32,049 nt of DNA. Origin: Abditibacterium sp. (GTDB taxonomy: Bacteria; Armatimonadota; Abditibacteriia; Abditibacteriales; Abditibacteriaceae). The translations under genes and the position numbers were made by a program. Within the stretch, counting starts at the first letter, position 1, and every line of letters starts with the position of its first letter. This document shows, piece after piece, positions 31,627 through 32,049 of the stretch. The DNA is taken from positions 181,199 through 213,247 of the forward strand of contig JAUJNG010000009.1 of assembly GCA_030448265.1 (NCBI GenBank), given 5' to 3'. The notes under the pieces were generated by a model, which saw only the letters and a list, made by a program, of their open reading frames with translations, had not been told where the DNA came from and ran no database searches.

Positions 31627-31720
31627 CCCAGTAGCGCGTTATTCTGAGGAACGAAGCGGAGGGTATTGGATGCGTCACCTTATCCGGCGGTTGTATCCTC
31701 GCTGATGTTCACCTTTTTAC
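31627..31720. other. 94-bp spacer between convergent genes, no clear terminator
   Basis: The segment contains ttattctgaggaacgaagcgg, half of a short palindromic motif (attctgagg...cgaag) seen dispersed in many bacterial genomes. The matching half is not present. No stem with a T-run is visible. Confidence 0.3.
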
Positions 31721-32008
31721 CTATCTCGCAATTTGCTGATCGGGATATTCTTTCCTTTTCCTATGGTGCAGAAACGGCAACCCCACGACAACTGCGACTG
31801 CAAAGCAAGGTAAGCCAGGATTAGCGATAGCAAAGGGGAGATTCGCAATCATGGCAAACGGGAAACGTTCTCTTATGAAAATGATGACCAGGCCAACGGC
31901 TGCAGAAAAAGCGGCAGCGACAAGACAAGCCCTCCAAAACTTTGGATAAAGCCAGTGAGTGAGCAATGAGACAACTGCTGTAAAGCCCAAAAGAATTGCA
32001 AGTTCCAT
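31721..32008 (-). CDS. Small three-helix membrane protein, unknown function
   Basis: The 95-residue product has hydrophobic segments at about 2-17, 27-44 and 62-79, separated by short basic loops, and a charged tail HHRKRKEYPDQQIAR. The start ATG at 32008 has GAGG 6 nt upstream. The open frame reaches 32038 (TTG), but those codons lack an SD. The segments AAFSAAVGLVIIFIRERFPF and CFAVAVVVGLPFL do not match a family I know. Confidence 0.6.
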   Translation of the reverse strand: MELAILLGFTAVVSLLTHWLYPKFWRACLVAAAFSAAVGLVIIFIRERFPFAMIANLPFAIANPGLPCFAVAVVVGLPFLHHRKRKEYPDQQIAR

Positions 32009-32049
32009 TTTCGCCCTCGGCAATTCTATCTTTATCAAGTTTTGTCGTT

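Overview
The window is about 32 kb of moderately GC-rich bacterial chromosome (I judge high fifties percent by eye). It carries housekeeping genes, a patch of decayed toxin-antitoxin (TA) DNA, and many long intergenic palindromes. No rRNA, tRNA, CRISPR array, prophage or transposase gene is visible. The DivIVA-like coiled-coil gene after rsmD, the mixed Shine-Dalgarno (SD) and SD-less starts, and the -10-like hexamers just upstream of start codons suggest a deep-branching lineage such as Armatimonadota, Abditibacteriota or the Chloroflexota/Deinococcus side of the tree. That placement is inference and unproven.

Layout. 1-5.9 kb: secreted beta-helix protein (-), frameshifted antitoxin remnant, small membrane protein, lepA (-), a secreted protein of unknown function, and an MvaI/BcnI-type restriction endonuclease homologue with an apparent signal peptide. 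5.9-9.4 kb: SbcD-like nuclease (-), a signal peptidase I homologue whose catalytic lysine position is arginine, a 330-bp composite palindrome, and pyrimidine nucleoside phosphorylase (-). 9.4-15.9 kb: recG, then a 1.1-kb cassette bounded by two copies of the last 51 bp of recG (antitoxin, PIN toxin with a nonsense codon, truncated coiled-coil/antitoxin chimera), an anchored hypothetical protein (-), an intact PIN TA pair, rsmD, and a coiled-coil gene that seems to start at ATA. 15.9-22 kb: CPBP protease, cyclopropane-fatty-acid synthase-like methyltransferase (-), large unknown membrane protein (-), TerC (-). 22-28 kb: PPK2 kinase (-), hslU (-), GxxExxY remnant (-), WD40-like lipoprotein (-), ribokinase (-), exported beta-carbonic anhydrase (+). 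28-32 kb: transketolase, acetoacetate-decarboxylase-like protein, DUF2227-like membrane protein, methylglyoxal synthase, small membrane protein (-).

How it fits together. The housekeeping genes cover translation (LepA, RsmD), recombination and repair (RecG, SbcD), protein quality and export (HslU, LepB, CPBP), and carbon, nucleotide and phosphate metabolism (transketolase, ribokinase, nucleoside phosphorylase, MgsA, PPK2). Almost every convergent junction, and two co-directional ones, hold long near-perfect inverted repeats. Their arms often contain the stop codon of the adjacent gene, and in one case the SD, start codon and N-terminal codons of the next gene.

The strongest candidates for something undescribed are the apparently exported MvaI/BcnI nuclease with no methyltransferase nearby, the two paralogous genes with a strong SD placed 7 nt before ATA or ATC, the recG-tail repeat flanking a TA cassette, and the palindromes embedded in gene ends.
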